Positions 1-8,212 of a DNA stretch of 44,572 nucleotides are shown here, in pieces (within the stretch, counting starts at the first letter, position 1; each line of letters begins with the position of its first letter). Under the pieces are notes generated by a model. That model worked only from the letters and a program-made list of their open reading frames with translations, was not told the DNA's origin and made no database searches. Origin of the DNA: H111-94 sp034436045 (lineage in GTDB: Bacteria; Chloroflexota; Ktedonobacteria; Ktedonobacterales; Ktedonobacteraceae); NCBI GenBank assembly GCA_034436045.1, contig DAOTVZ010000047.1, positions 1 through 44,572 of the forward strand, written 5' to 3'. Position numbers and translations under genes: made by a program.

Positions 1-194
1 CGGGCGGTCTCTCGCTCTTCCCTCTAGCACTGACCTTCAACAGCCACACCGTCACCTTCAGCAACATCCTCCAGCTCATCGCCGATATCCTGCTGATCGT
101 CGCCGTGATCTGGACGGCCTTCTCCGGCATCGAGTACATGATCGGCGCGCTCCCGCTGTTCCAGAACGGGCAGGAGAGCAAGGCGAAAGGCTAG
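1..194 (+). CDS. C-terminal end of a PgsA-like CDP-alcohol phosphatidyltransferase (partial)
   Basis: An open frame enters from the left edge (codons from position 3) and stops at TAG 192-194, giving 63 residues. It contains a hydrophobic segment (LQLIADILLIVAVIWTAFSG) followed by IEYMIGALPLF and a short polar tail. In CDP-diacylglycerol-glycerol-3-phosphate 3-phosphatidyltransferase (PgsA) the last membrane helix ends in a similar way, with a TxxSGxxY pattern. That enzyme makes phosphatidylglycerophosphate at the inner face of the membrane. The catalytic DGxxAR...GxxxD motif would lie outside the window, so the call rests only on the last helix. Another polytopic membrane enzyme is possible. 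Confidence 0.5.
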   Translation, partial: GGLSLFPLALTFNSHTVTFSNILQLIADILLIVAVIWTAFSGIEYMIGALPLFQNGQESKAKG

Positions 195-329
195 ATTAGA
201 ATATCAGGTATATGCCTGCTCAGACCATATAGAGGGGCAGAATGACATAGAGAGACGATCAAAGGTGTTTGCGTATTGGTAGCAGTATGAAGCCTATCAA
301 CAGCACTAGCAGGGGTATGTTCAGAAACA

Positions 330-363
330 GCAGCAGACGACCGTTTAACAGATCGTCTGCTGC
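330..363. terminator. Perfect 11-bp inverted repeat before the antiporter gene
   Basis: GCAGCAGACGA (330-340) and TCGTCTGCTGC (353-363) pair perfectly across a 12-nt loop. There is no T tract downstream on the plus strand. The hairpin lies between the PgsA-like gene and the -10 box at 390-398, so it may end upstream transcription or be an operator. Its function is inferred from position only. Confidence 0.4.
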
Positions 364-389
364 AAAGCAATCAGGCTGAGCAGCGAAGG

Positions 390-398
390 TGGTACAAT
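390..398 (+). promoter_or_regulatory. Extended -10 promoter (TGGTACAAT) for the antiporter
   Basis: TGG followed by TACAAT matches an extended -10 element. Transcription would start near 405. This puts the ATG at 397 outside the message and supports the ATG at 442 as the real start. Confidence 0.5.
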
Positions 399-441
399 GA
401 CCTGTAGTGAAAGCGTCTCATCGTGTTTAAAAAGGAGACAT

Positions 442-1683
442 ATGCCTGACATCACCACAGTCGTTCGTATTATCACTATTTTACTGCTGATCGCGTTAGT
501 CACTATTCTGTTGATGCGTCGCCTCTCCGTACCCTATACACTGGGCCTGGTCATGGTGGGACTGCTCATCAGCTTTTTCGGCACCTATTTCAATATAAGT
601 TTTACCCTTGCTCCTAACCTCGTCCTTTTCGTCTTCTTACCCCCTTTAATTTTTGAGGGTGCCTGGTCTATCTCAGTACCCCAGCTACGGCGCAACTGGT
701 TGGCCATTACTATCCTGATCGGCCCTGGCCTGCTGCTGGAACTGCTCTTTATCGCGCTACCTCTGCATTTTTTCTTCGGCCTGCGCTGGCTCACCGCTCT
801 CCTGCTCAGCGCTATCCTCACGCCAACCGACCCGATAGCGGTGCTGGGTCTGTTTCGGCAACTGCGTGTGCATGCGCAGCTTGCCGCGATTATCGAGGGT
901 GAAAGCCTGTTCAATGATGGTGTTGCCGGTTCTTTGTATCAGGTCTTTCTGACATTGCTCCTGCTCACAACCTCGTCTTCCTCTGCACAATCTGCCATCC
1001 AGCCGTGGCTGCAGGGAGCCGGTATTTTTCTGTTAGAGGCCGGGGGCGGTACACTCCTGGGCGCTGCCATTGGTTTGGCCGTGAGTCGTATGTTGCGCGG
1101 CGTGGATGACGCTTTAATTGAAACGACGATGACCATTGTGACTGCCTATGGAACCTATTTGCTCGCCGATGCCCTGCACACTTCCGGCATTGTCGCCGTT
1201 GTCATCGCTGGTCTGATCCTCGGCAGCTATGGGCGAGAAACCGGTATGTCAGAGCGCTCGCAACAGGCCGTCGAAACGTTCTGGAGTACTGTTGCCTTCG
1301 TGGCTAATGCGCTGCTCTTTCTGCTGGTCGGCTTCCAGCTTGATCCTTTCTATTTTCTCTCTACCCCTAATCCACCGGCGCTCTTAGTCGCGGCTGGCGT
1401 CACCATCCTGCTAGTGCTGCTGGCTCGACTACTGGTTGTGTTGCTGCTGCCGCGTTCCTTACCTAAAAAGGAAGGCATGCAAGTCTCTTCCTGGCGCTTC
1501 GTCCTCTTCTGGAGTGGACTGCGCGGCGCGCTCTCGCTGGCCCTGGTGCTGGCGCTACCGCTCAGTTTGCCGAGACGTGATCTGCTGGTCTTTTCTACCT
1601 ATGCCGTCATTCTCTTCTCGCTACTCGTACAGGGTTTCAGTCTGCGCTTTATCCTCAAGCGCCTGCCATCTGTGCGTGCCTGA
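442..1683 (+). CDS. Na+/H+ antiporter, CPA1/NhaP family
   Basis: A 413-residue polytopic membrane protein with about twelve hydrophobic segments, as in CPA1 cation:proton antiporters that exchange cytoplasmic Na+ (or K+) for external H+. The family core is visible: LTPTDPIAVL, then EGESLFNDGVAGSLYQVFL with the acidic ion-binding residues, and GLRGALSLALVLALP near the C terminus. The ATG at 442 is chosen because AAGGAGA at 432-438 lies just before it. The in-frame ATG at 397 lies upstream of the predicted transcription start. There is no long cytoplasmic C-terminal domain, unlike some NhaP/NHE proteins. The family is clear. The transported ion is not visible from sequence. Confidence 0.9.
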   Translation: MPDITTVVRIITILLLIALVTILLMRRLSVPYTLGLVMVGLLISFFGTYFNISFTLAPNLVLFVFLPPLIFEGAWSISVPQLRRNWLAITILIGPGLLLELLFIALPLHFFFGLRWLTALLLSAILTPTDPIAVLGLFRQLRVHAQLAAIIEGESLFNDGVAGSLYQVFLTLLLLTTSSSSAQSAIQPWLQGAGIFLLEAGGGTLLGAAIGLAVSRMLRGVDDALIETTMTIVTAYGTYLLADALHTSGIVAVVIAGLILGSYGRETGMSERSQQAVETFWSTVAFVANALLFLLVGFQLDPFYFLSTPNPPALLVAAGVTILLVLLARLLVVLLLPRSLPKKEGMQVSSWRFVLFWSGLRGALSLALVLALPLSLPRRDLLVFSTYAVILFSLLVQGFSLRFILKRLPSVRA

Positions 1684-1697
1684 CCGGCATACTGTGG

Positions 1698-1706
1698 TGC
1701 TATAAT
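1698..1706 (+). promoter_or_regulatory. Extended -10 promoter (TGCTATAAT) for the LLM oxidoreductase
   Basis: TGC plus a perfect TATAAT box. Transcription would start near 1713, so the ATG at 1712 cannot be the start on this message. The ATG at 1754 is preferred. Confidence 0.6.
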
Positions 1707-1753
1707 AGGGCATGTCGATACTTTCAACCACTGCTGGAAGGACAGGTCAACGT

Positions 1754-2824
1754 ATGACAATAGACCCAAAACAAAATAGTACAGCGCAGAAAGCCTATCG
1801 CGCGCGCATTGGTCTGGTGGCCGATTCGCCCAATTTCCCCTCGGAATGGAATACCGTTATCGAGAAGGTCAAGGTCGCTGACGAACTGGGCTTTGACTCC
1901 GTGTGGCTGGGCGAGTCCTGGGGCTATGAACTCTTTACCTCGATGGGCGATCTCGCACGCGCCACGAAACGCATTAAAATCGGCGCGGGCATCGCCAATA
2001 TTTTCTCGCGCACGCCGGCCCTGATCGCGAGCACCGCCGCTACGCTGGACGAACGCTCCGGCGGGCGCATTATTCTTGGCCTTGGCCCCTCTGGTGCTAA
2101 CGTCATTGAACACTGGCACGGCGTCAAGTTCGAGAAACCGCTCAAGCGCACGCGCGAATACGTCGAGATCATCCGCATGATTCTGCGCGAGGAGAAGCTC
2201 ATCTATCATGGCGAATTCTTCAACCTTGAGCGTGGCTTCAAATTACGCTTCAAGCCACTGCGCGCCGATCTGCCGATCTATATCGCCGCGATGGGGCCAA
2301 AGAATGTCATTCAATCAGGAGAGATCGCCGATGGCATCCTGCCGGTCTACTGGCCTGGCAATAAATGGAGCGAACTGCGCGCGCAACTGGACGAGGGTTC
2401 GCAAAAGGCCGGTCGCCCGCTGCATAGCGCTCTGATTGCTCCCTACATCACAACTATTATCCTGGACGAAAACGCCGACGATGAAACACGCGCCAGGGCA
2501 CGTCTCAAGGCCGCCGAGCCGCTGGCCTACTATGTCGCGCGCATGGGCGTCTATTACGCCGAGATGCTGACGCGCAACGGCTTTGGCGAGGATGTGCAGG
2601 CTATCATCGAGGCCAATAAACAGGGACTGCGCAGCGCGGTCGCTGCCGTCAGCCCGCGTCTGCTCGACATGACCTCGATTATCGGCACACCCGGACAGAT
2701 GGTAGCTCGCCTCGACGCCTGGGCCGAAGCCGGTGTCGATCAACCCTTGATTAGTATGCCCGGCGGCAGCATCGATGAGGCTGCCGCGAAGCTCTCAGCC
2801 TTGATGGATGCGCTGAAAGCGTAA
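1754..2824 (+). CDS. LLM class flavin/F420-dependent oxidoreductase
   Basis: A 356-residue luciferase-like monooxygenase-fold protein (Bac_luciferase domain over nearly the whole length). Visible family features are the N-terminal ARIGLVAD strand, ELGFDSVWLGESWGYE, IASTAATLDERSGGR and GLGPSGANVIEHWHG with FEKPLKRTREYVEIIRMIL. This wording resembles the F420-dependent methylenetetrahydromethanopterin reductase-like branch rather than FMN-dependent luciferases. Such enzymes transfer hydride to or from coenzyme F420, and the substrate cannot be read from sequence. Start 1754 has GGAAGGA at 1736-1742 and follows the promoter at 1698-1706. An alternative start at 1712 would add 14 residues. Single gene, convergent with the M48 protease. 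Confidence 0.85.
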   Translation: MTIDPKQNSTAQKAYRARIGLVADSPNFPSEWNTVIEKVKVADELGFDSVWLGESWGYELFTSMGDLARATKRIKIGAGIANIFSRTPALIASTAATLDERSGGRIILGLGPSGANVIEHWHGVKFEKPLKRTREYVEIIRMILREEKLIYHGEFFNLERGFKLRFKPLRADLPIYIAAMGPKNVIQSGEIADGILPVYWPGNKWSELRAQLDEGSQKAGRPLHSALIAPYITTIILDENADDETRARARLKAAEPLAYYVARMGVYYAEMLTRNGFGEDVQAIIEANKQGLRSAVAAVSPRLLDMTSIIGTPGQMVARLDAWAEAGVDQPLISMPGGSIDEAAAKLSALMDALKA

Positions 2825-2826
2825 TC

Positions 2827-2871
2827 AATTCGATGCAATAATGTGAGCCAAATACATTATTGCATCGAATT
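2827..2871. terminator. Bidirectional terminator, perfect 18-bp inverted repeat
   Basis: Arms 2827-2844 and 2854-2871 are exact reverse complements around a 9-nt loop. The repeat lies between two convergent genes. The right arm contains the stop codon and last four codons of the minus-strand protease gene, so the terminator stem is partly protein-coding. Confidence 0.75.
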
Positions 2872-4062
2872 TACTAATCCATGTTTTTGCGCGAAGGTGT
2901 CGGCGTGACGCAGGCGATTTTTGATGGAGGGATGGTCGAGGAAGAGAAATTCGACGAGCGGCGAGGGATCGGCGTCGGCGAGATTCTGGTTCGCCAGGCG
3001 CGTCATGGCGCTTTTGAATGCCTCAACCTTGCGTGTGGTTTCCAGGGCATACTCGTCGGCCTGGTACTCGACATGGCGCGTGTAGCTGTTGCCGATAGGC
3101 ATGACGATCAGACCATACAGGCCCATCAGCAGGAAGAGGAAGGGCATGGTTGCTGGATCGGTCAGGGCCTGGTAGTGATGTAGCGAGTTCACGACCCAGT
3201 GCAGCAGAAGATTGACGATATACAGGCCGACCAGTGTAAGAATGGCCTGGCTAATAATCAGCTTCCAGATATCTCGATGTACATGATGACCCAGTTCGTG
3301 TGCCAGCACCACCTCGATCTCGTCGGTGCTATAGCGGTCGAGCATGGTGTCGCCCAGCACGATACGGCGCGTGTTGCCCAGGCCCATCAGGGCAGCGTTG
3401 GCGGCTGTAGTTTTGCTGCTCATCTCCATTGAGTAGACGCCGCGTACCCTCGTGCTGGCCTTTTGCGCCAGCGCCATCAGCCGGGTGGTCAGTTCACCTT
3501 CCGGCAGAGGCTTGAACTTATAGAACAGGGGGAAAATCAGAATGGGGGCCAGGTTGGCCATAATCACCGAGAAGAAGAGCATGACCAGCGCCACCCACAG
3601 CCACCACGTCTGCGGCTGCACCGCCAGAAGTAGATAGATCAGTTCCAGCGCGCACGCCTCTAAGACCAGGCTCAGCCCGAAACCTTTCAGCAGATCAGCG
3701 ATCCAACCGGAGAGCTTCATAGTTGAGAGGCCGTAGCGATGCGGCAAAATGTAGCCGCTATAGTAGCTCAGCGGCAAGGTAAGAATTTCGTAGATTACAA
3801 TCAGAATGACAAAGTAGAGCAAGATTTGCAAGGGTTGCCAGCCCTGCACCGGCTGCCACGCGCCCAGGGGAGCGAGCAGGTTGCGCAGCCAGTGATCCAG
3901 GCCGAAGCCCAGCATCACGACGATGCACAGCGCGCCAAAGCCCAGGTTGACAAATGTGAGTCGCCGCCGAATACGCGCATACTCCCGCGCCTTCTGCTGC
4001 CGTCCCTCGTCCAGCACCGCCGTCTCTGTTGTGGTCGTGCCCGGCTGTATTTCCATATCCAT
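2857..4062 (-). CDS. M48 family membrane metallopeptidase (Ste24/HtpX type)
   Basis: A 401-residue integral membrane zinc protease. HELGH at residues 255-259 supplies the two zinc histidines and the catalytic glutamate. The EYQAD segment at 332-336 supplies the third zinc ligand, the glutamate of ExxxD. Hydrophobic segments at about 36-55, 78-98, 125-147, 152-178, 267-290 and 305-323 surround the domain. The length and the ALMGLGNTRRIVLGDTML stretch fit CAAX prenyl protease 1-like (Ste24) M48 proteins, longer than typical HtpX. It probably cleaves misfolded or processed membrane proteins. AAGGAG lies 8 nt before the ATG at 4062. An in-frame ATG two codons later is also possible. Confidence 0.88.
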   Translation of the reverse strand: MDMEIQPGTTTTETAVLDEGRQQKAREYARIRRRLTFVNLGFGALCIVVMLGFGLDHWLRNLLAPLGAWQPVQGWQPLQILLYFVILIVIYEILTLPLSYYSGYILPHRYGLSTMKLSGWIADLLKGFGLSLVLEACALELIYLLLAVQPQTWWLWVALVMLFFSVIMANLAPILIFPLFYKFKPLPEGELTTRLMALAQKASTRVRGVYSMEMSSKTTAANAALMGLGNTRRIVLGDTMLDRYSTDEIEVVLAHELGHHVHRDIWKLIISQAILTLVGLYIVNLLLHWVVNSLHHYQALTDPATMPFLFLLMGLYGLIVMPIGNSYTRHVEYQADEYALETTRKVEAFKSAMTRLANQNLADADPSPLVEFLFLDHPSIKNRLRHADTFAQKHGLVNSMQ

Positions 4063-4148
4063 CAGGAATACTCCTTGAGAATAGCACTATGTTTTCGGTA
4101 TATATGCTACATTATACAAAGCAGAACGGCAATAGAGGGGAATAAGCC

Positions 4149-4694
4149 ATGCAGAGACAGGAGATGGAGCAATATCTGGCAGAGCTTGGGCAAGCTTTAG
4201 AGCAACAGGGAGTGCAAGAACCGGTACGAATCCTGCTCATTGGCGGCGCGTTCATGCTCACTCAAATGAGTAGCAACCGTGTAACAAACGATATTGATGT
4301 ATTGCTCAGTGACATCGATGATCCAACAACGTCGCCGCTTTACCAGACCTTTAAAATGGCCGCACGCATTGTCGCTCGACAAAATAACATCCCACTCACC
4401 TGGATTAACGATGTTATTGGAGATTTCCTGCGCGATGTTAGCAAAATACCACAAGGGACATTGTGGCGCACCTACGGGTTGCTTCAGGTCTATATTCCTG
4501 AAGCGGATTATATTCTAGCTCTTAAACTACTGGCAGGTCGTCAGAAAGATAAAGAAGATATTCAGCTACTTTGTCAGCAGTTACACATTAATACGCGTAT
4601 TCATGCTCAGCAAGTAGTTGATCGTTACATTCCTGACAAGCAAGTTCAACAAATCAACAATCTTGACAAGACATTAGGTATCCTGTTCCCATAG
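4149..4694 (+). CDS. DUF6036-like nucleotidyltransferase-fold protein
   Basis: A 181-residue protein with the minimal nucleotidyltransferase pattern. ILLIGGAFML (the GG motif) is followed by RVTNDIDVLLSDID (the DxD metal-binding pair), then the basic segment LALKLLAGRQKDKEDIQLL seen in DUF6036/AbiEii-related proteins. Some relatives are toxins that modify tRNA or proteins, but no function is established here. GAGGGG at 4135-4140 precedes the ATG. The next gene starts 54 nt after the stop. The two genes are visibly AT-richer than their neighbours, which suggests acquisition as a cassette. An alternative is a housekeeping nucleotidyltransferase of unknown substrate. Confidence 0.7.
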   Translation: MQRQEMEQYLAELGQALEQQGVQEPVRILLIGGAFMLTQMSSNRVTNDIDVLLSDIDDPTTSPLYQTFKMAARIVARQNNIPLTWINDVIGDFLRDVSKIPQGTLWRTYGLLQVYIPEADYILALKLLAGRQKDKEDIQLLCQQLHINTRIHAQQVVDRYIPDKQVQQINNLDKTLGILFP

Positions 4695-4701
4695 AGGAAT
4701 A

Positions 4702-4710
4702 TGGTACAAT
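4702..4710 (+). promoter_or_regulatory. Extended -10 promoter (TGGTACAAT) inside the cassette
   Basis: The element begins 8 nt after the nucleotidyltransferase stop codon. Transcription would start near 4717, so the ATG at 4701 is part of the promoter and the ATG at 4749 becomes the likely start of the next gene. Confidence 0.5.
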
Positions 4711-4748
4711 TCTACCAGGGAAGACAAACAGCAGTAGCGAGGATTGTG

Positions 4749-5225
4749 ATGAAAACAATAGGTCATTTACAAACGATGGCTTTTACTTACCAGGAGATTT
4801 GCCAGGGAGAGCGACCCTGGGTGGCATTAGGCAATTTCATGAATGACTGGTTCGACTATGCTAAAGATCGTCGTGCGGAACTGGTGAAGACACCCATCGC
4901 ATTGCCGGAAAAACCGACAGAAGAACAGTTTCGTTGGGCCGTCTTTTGTGCCGCCTCTGTCGAATACCTCTGTACGCGCTACGCTGTTCCTTGCCCTGCC
5001 TGGGTTTATAATCCTCTCTATATGCTTTCTGAACCCTGGTTCGATGCGCCTATGGCTCACAAACCGGAGGTACAAGCATATCTTATGGAGCAAACCCCAG
5101 AGCCATTTGCACGCCGTAACATCTACTGCGGCAACCGCATGTTTAACAATAAATACGAACTGGCCGAGCAGCATCGCCTGCGCAAGCTGGCGCAAACAAC
5201 GGGCCAACTCCACTCCCGGACATAG
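4749..5225 (+). CDS. Hypothetical protein, partner of the nucleotidyltransferase gene
   Basis: A 158-residue soluble protein of unknown function, rich in Trp, Tyr and Phe. Recognisable segments are PWVALGNFMNDWFDYAKDRR near the N terminus, FRWAVFCAASVEYLC in the middle and RRNIYCGNRMFNNKYEL near the end. No catalytic motif is obvious and I do not recognise a named family. Start 4749 has GAGGA 6 nt upstream and lies downstream of the promoter at 4702-4710. The in-frame ATG at 4701 would add 16 residues and has poor SD spacing. Its position next to a DUF6036-type protein suggests a linked pair, possibly toxin-antitoxin-like, but that is inference. Confidence 0.6.
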   Translation: MKTIGHLQTMAFTYQEICQGERPWVALGNFMNDWFDYAKDRRAELVKTPIALPEKPTEEQFRWAVFCAASVEYLCTRYAVPCPAWVYNPLYMLSEPWFDAPMAHKPEVQAYLMEQTPEPFARRNIYCGNRMFNNKYELAEQHRLRKLAQTTGQLHSRT

Positions 5226-5344
5226 CATATTCAGGCTATCGATCAACAAAACCTCAGCACTATCCGTTTATTATTTGACGACAAAAACACAAGCGTTGAG
5301 CCGGATAGCCCTGAGTGGGCCGTTGTTAGTGGAGTATAGAACCC

Positions 5345-7486
5345 ATGGAGCCAGAGCGCACCATTCAGCTTACCAGACCAGATACCCGCCCCGAACCCTC
5401 AACTCCGCCCGCGTCAGCGACGGTAATCCCGCCACGCCCGGATAAGGGAGGGGCCTTTGCCCATAAAAAGGTTACGTTCGGCATTTTCGCCACTACGCCG
5501 CCCCTCACCGACCAGCGAGTCATTGCGCAACGTGCCGATGAGGTCAATGCCGTCTTGCGCATGCTGATACAACGCAACACCAGCGCAGTTTTGCTGATCG
5601 GTAATCCGGGTGTGGGCAAATCAACACTGGCCGCCCTGCTCTATCAACGCCTGCTGCTGGCCCAGCAGGCCGGGATGCCCGCGCCACGTCACCTGGTCTG
5701 GCTCACGCTCGATACCTACACTACGCTCCCTGACCTGATCGCGGCCATTCTCAAAGGCATCAAGGCTGAGGAGCCTGCCCTGTTCCTGTTGACACCGGAG
5801 CAACAGATTTCCACGCTCTTGCGCGCGCTGCGGAGGCGCAACGAGAACGCGCTGGTAGTCATCGACCAGTTTGAACTCCTGCTGCACCCTGAGACGCAGC
5901 AAGGCGCAGCCGGACGCGGTTCCTTGCCCCTGTTCTTGCAAATGCTGCAAACCGATCTGGGCGGGAGTCGCCTGATATTGACCAGCTATAACTCGCCCTA
6001 CAATGAAGAGATGACCGAGTCGCGCGTGCGCTCCTACCTGGTTTCGCGCATCACGATGCCCGAAGGGGAGATGCTGCTGCAACAGCGCGGCGTGGAGGGG
6101 TCGCCCGAAGCCCTATCATTAGTCTGGCAACGGTGCGCCGGTCACGTCTTCGCGCTCACCCTGGTACACGCACTCTTACACCTGGGCAACCTCTCTCTTG
6201 CTCAGCTATTGGAGGCACCGGAAAATCAAACCTTGTGGAATGGGGAAGTGGCCTTCAATCTGTGCGCGCGCGTTTACCAGCATCTTAATCCGACGCAGAA
6301 TGCCATCGTGCGTATGCTCAGCCTCTTCCATGAACTGGTGCCGTTTGCCGGTATCGCAATAGCTATCCTGGGCAACAGCGCGCTGGACGTTCAGGAACGG
6401 CAGCGCGTCCTCGTGTTCGAGCAGGCGTTGCACATGCTGGTGCAGCTTTCGCTGGTGCAGGAGGTGACGGAGCAGGGCATCAGATATTATACGTTGCATT
6501 CCCTGCTGCGCCAGTATGTGCTGGAGCATTTTCTGGAAGGTGGCGATAGCAAAGAGGAGATTGAGGCGCGAGAGGCCGCTATTGCCACCGCGCACCTGCA
6601 TATTGCCAACTATTACCGCCTGGTTGTTCAGCGCGAGATGCCGCCGCGCGGACAACGTCACAGTTTACAAGAGGTGGGGCCGCTGATTTCCGTGGTGCGT
6701 CACCTCTGTCTGGGACGGCGCTGGCAACTGGCTTGCAACACCATTTTCGAGGAGCGATTGCACGAGAGCCTGGTACAGTGGGGAGCGCTGGGCACATTGA
6801 TTGGCTTATATACTGCCATGCTGCCCCCCTTCGGTAAGCTAGAACAACGTGACGAGGCGCTGGTCATGAGTCACCTGGCTATGCTTTACGGGCGTACCGG
6901 CGAATATCAGCAAAGCCAGTTCTATTATCAGAAGGCGCTCGCCATCCAACACAACATGGGTGACACGCATGCGGAAGCCGTGACCCTGACCAACCAGGGC
7001 GAGATCTTCCGCCTCTCCGGCAATCTGGAGCAGGCACGGGCAAACTTCGAGCAGGCGCTGCTGCTCGATCAGCAACGCCCTGACCCGCGCCTGCGTTGCG
7101 TGCTACTGCACAATATCGGACTACTCTATCACAGCGTCAAGGATTACGCTACTGCGCGCGAATACTACCTGCAAGCACTGCGTCAGGCCTATAGTCTGGC
7201 AACCGGCCCCCTGACACACGGCAAGTCCACTAGCATGAGCAGCCAGGTGGGCCTCATTCTAACCAACCTGGGCATGTTGCTCTACGAGCAGAAGCAGCAT
7301 CAAGAGGCCATCGCGCTCCTGATCGCGGCCATCCAACTGCGCCGCTCGCTGCATGATCCCACCGTCAGCGGAGTTGAACGGTTCATGGCGGCGGTGGAGC
7401 AAAAGATGGGGGCCGAGGCCTTTACCGAACTCTGCCGCTCAGCCATCGCCATCCAGAACGACCTGCTTACGCAACTGGTGGCCTAG
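5345..7486 (+). CDS. STAND-type ATPase with C-terminal TPR repeats
   Basis: A 713-residue protein. After a proline-rich N-terminal leader, an AAA/NB-ARC-like ATPase starts at about residue 55. Walker A is GNPGVGKST (86-94) and Walker B is NALVVIDQFELLL (about 168-180). A helical winged region follows, and from about residue 500 there are TPR-like repeats (SHLAMLYGRTGEYQQSQFYYQKAL, TNQGEIFRLSGNLEQA and HNIGLLYHSVKDYATA are cores). STAND proteins of this layout act as ATP-switched sensors or scaffolds and are numerous in Ktedonobacteria-like genomes. There is no DNA-binding (SARP or LuxR) domain, so it is unlikely to be a direct transcription factor. GGAG at 5332-5335 precedes the ATG. Confidence 0.8.
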   Translation: MEPERTIQLTRPDTRPEPSTPPASATVIPPRPDKGGAFAHKKVTFGIFATTPPLTDQRVIAQRADEVNAVLRMLIQRNTSAVLLIGNPGVGKSTLAALLYQRLLLAQQAGMPAPRHLVWLTLDTYTTLPDLIAAILKGIKAEEPALFLLTPEQQISTLLRALRRRNENALVVIDQFELLLHPETQQGAAGRGSLPLFLQMLQTDLGGSRLILTSYNSPYNEEMTESRVRSYLVSRITMPEGEMLLQQRGVEGSPEALSLVWQRCAGHVFALTLVHALLHLGNLSLAQLLEAPENQTLWNGEVAFNLCARVYQHLNPTQNAIVRMLSLFHELVPFAGIAIAILGNSALDVQERQRVLVFEQALHMLVQLSLVQEVTEQGIRYYTLHSLLRQYVLEHFLEGGDSKEEIEAREAAIATAHLHIANYYRLVVQREMPPRGQRHSLQEVGPLISVVRHLCLGRRWQLACNTIFEERLHESLVQWGALGTLIGLYTAMLPPFGKLEQRDEALVMSHLAMLYGRTGEYQQSQFYYQKALAIQHNMGDTHAEAVTLTNQGEIFRLSGNLEQARANFEQALLLDQQRPDPRLRCVLLHNIGLLYHSVKDYATAREYYLQALRQAYSLATGPLTHGKSTSMSSQVGLILTNLGMLLYEQKQHQEAIALLIAAIQLRRSLHDPTVSGVERFMAAVEQKMGAEAFTELCRSAIAIQNDLLTQLVA

Positions 7487-7525
7487 ATTGTGACATTGAC
7501 CACATTATCATTGTTACATTGCTGC

Positions 7526-7555
7526 TTGATTCCACGTCTTTAGGAGTAGGATAAT
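7526..7555 (+). promoter_or_regulatory. Candidate sigma-A promoter for cvpA
   Basis: TTGATT (7526-7531), an 18-bp spacer and GATAAT (7550-7555) lie upstream of the CvpA gene. The match is moderate. Confidence 0.4.
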
Positions 7556-7599
7556 AACTCAACGATAGAGTTAATCTGACATGAGTGTGGAGAAAACAA

Positions 7600-8166
7600 A
7601 TGTCACTCAGTTTGATCGATATATTGTTTCTGATTACGGTTGCGCTGCTGGTTTTTAATGGCCTGCGCAATGGCGCGGTGTTTAGCCTGATCAACCTGCT
7701 CAGCATTCCGATAGCTTTCGGGGTGGCCTATTACTATGGGCCACGCTTTACCGCCCTGTTGGCTGCGAACGGCCTACCCGCTACACCGCTGATCTCCTAT
7801 GCAGTCCTGTTCTTCGGTGTAGTGCTGATTCTGCATATTGTCGCAACGGCGGTACGCGGCTTCATTCAGAAGATACCGGTGATCGGCTTTGGCGATGCCC
7901 TGCTTGGTGGCATCATCGGCTTTGGCGAGGCCTGGCTGCTCTGGCTGGTGCTGCTAATCGCGCTGGGCACCTTCCTGGCTACGCTGCAAGCCAATGTCAA
8001 TGCTATTCAGCAATCCGCCAGCATCATCCCCGGTGTGAAGATATCCTTCGATCAGCTCAAAAGCTGGCATGACTTCTATAATCAGGCGGTCACGAACAGT
8101 TTGTTTGCGAAGGTCAACAGTATCTTCAACCAGAACCTGCATGGTCTGCCAAAATTGCCCCAATAG
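7600..8166 (+). CDS. CvpA family membrane protein
   Basis: A 188-residue protein with four hydrophobic segments. The N terminus MSLSLIDILFLITVALLVFN and the following GLRNGAVFSLINLLSIPIAF are typical of the CvpA (colicin V production) family. So are the segments ILHIVATAVRGFIQKIPVIG and FGDALLGGIIGFGEAWLLWL. CvpA proteins are inner-membrane proteins tied to envelope integrity and purine or stress phenotypes; the mechanism is unsettled. The ATG at 7600 is chosen over the in-frame GTG at 7585 because GGAG at 7589-7592 lies 7 nt upstream. HflX follows. Confidence 0.8.
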   Translation: MSLSLIDILFLITVALLVFNGLRNGAVFSLINLLSIPIAFGVAYYYGPRFTALLAANGLPATPLISYAVLFFGVVLILHIVATAVRGFIQKIPVIGFGDALLGGIIGFGEAWLLWLVLLIALGTFLATLQANVNAIQQSASIIPGVKISFDQLKSWHDFYNQAVTNSLFAKVNSIFNQNLHGLPKLPQ

Positions 8167-8182
8167 TTGCGGGTTCTGACCC

Positions 8183-8211
8183 TTGCAATTGGCCTGGTAC
8201 GTCCGTACAAT
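8183..8211 (+). promoter_or_regulatory. Candidate sigma-A promoter for hflX
   Basis: TTGCAA (8183-8188), exactly 17 bp, then TACAAT (8206-8211). Transcription would start near 8218, downstream of the ATG at 8213. Confidence 0.5.
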
Positions 8212-8212
8212 T

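Noticed and set aside
397..441. Upstream start of the antiporter gene at 397
   Set aside because: It lies in the -10 region, and the ATG at 442 has a strong SD.
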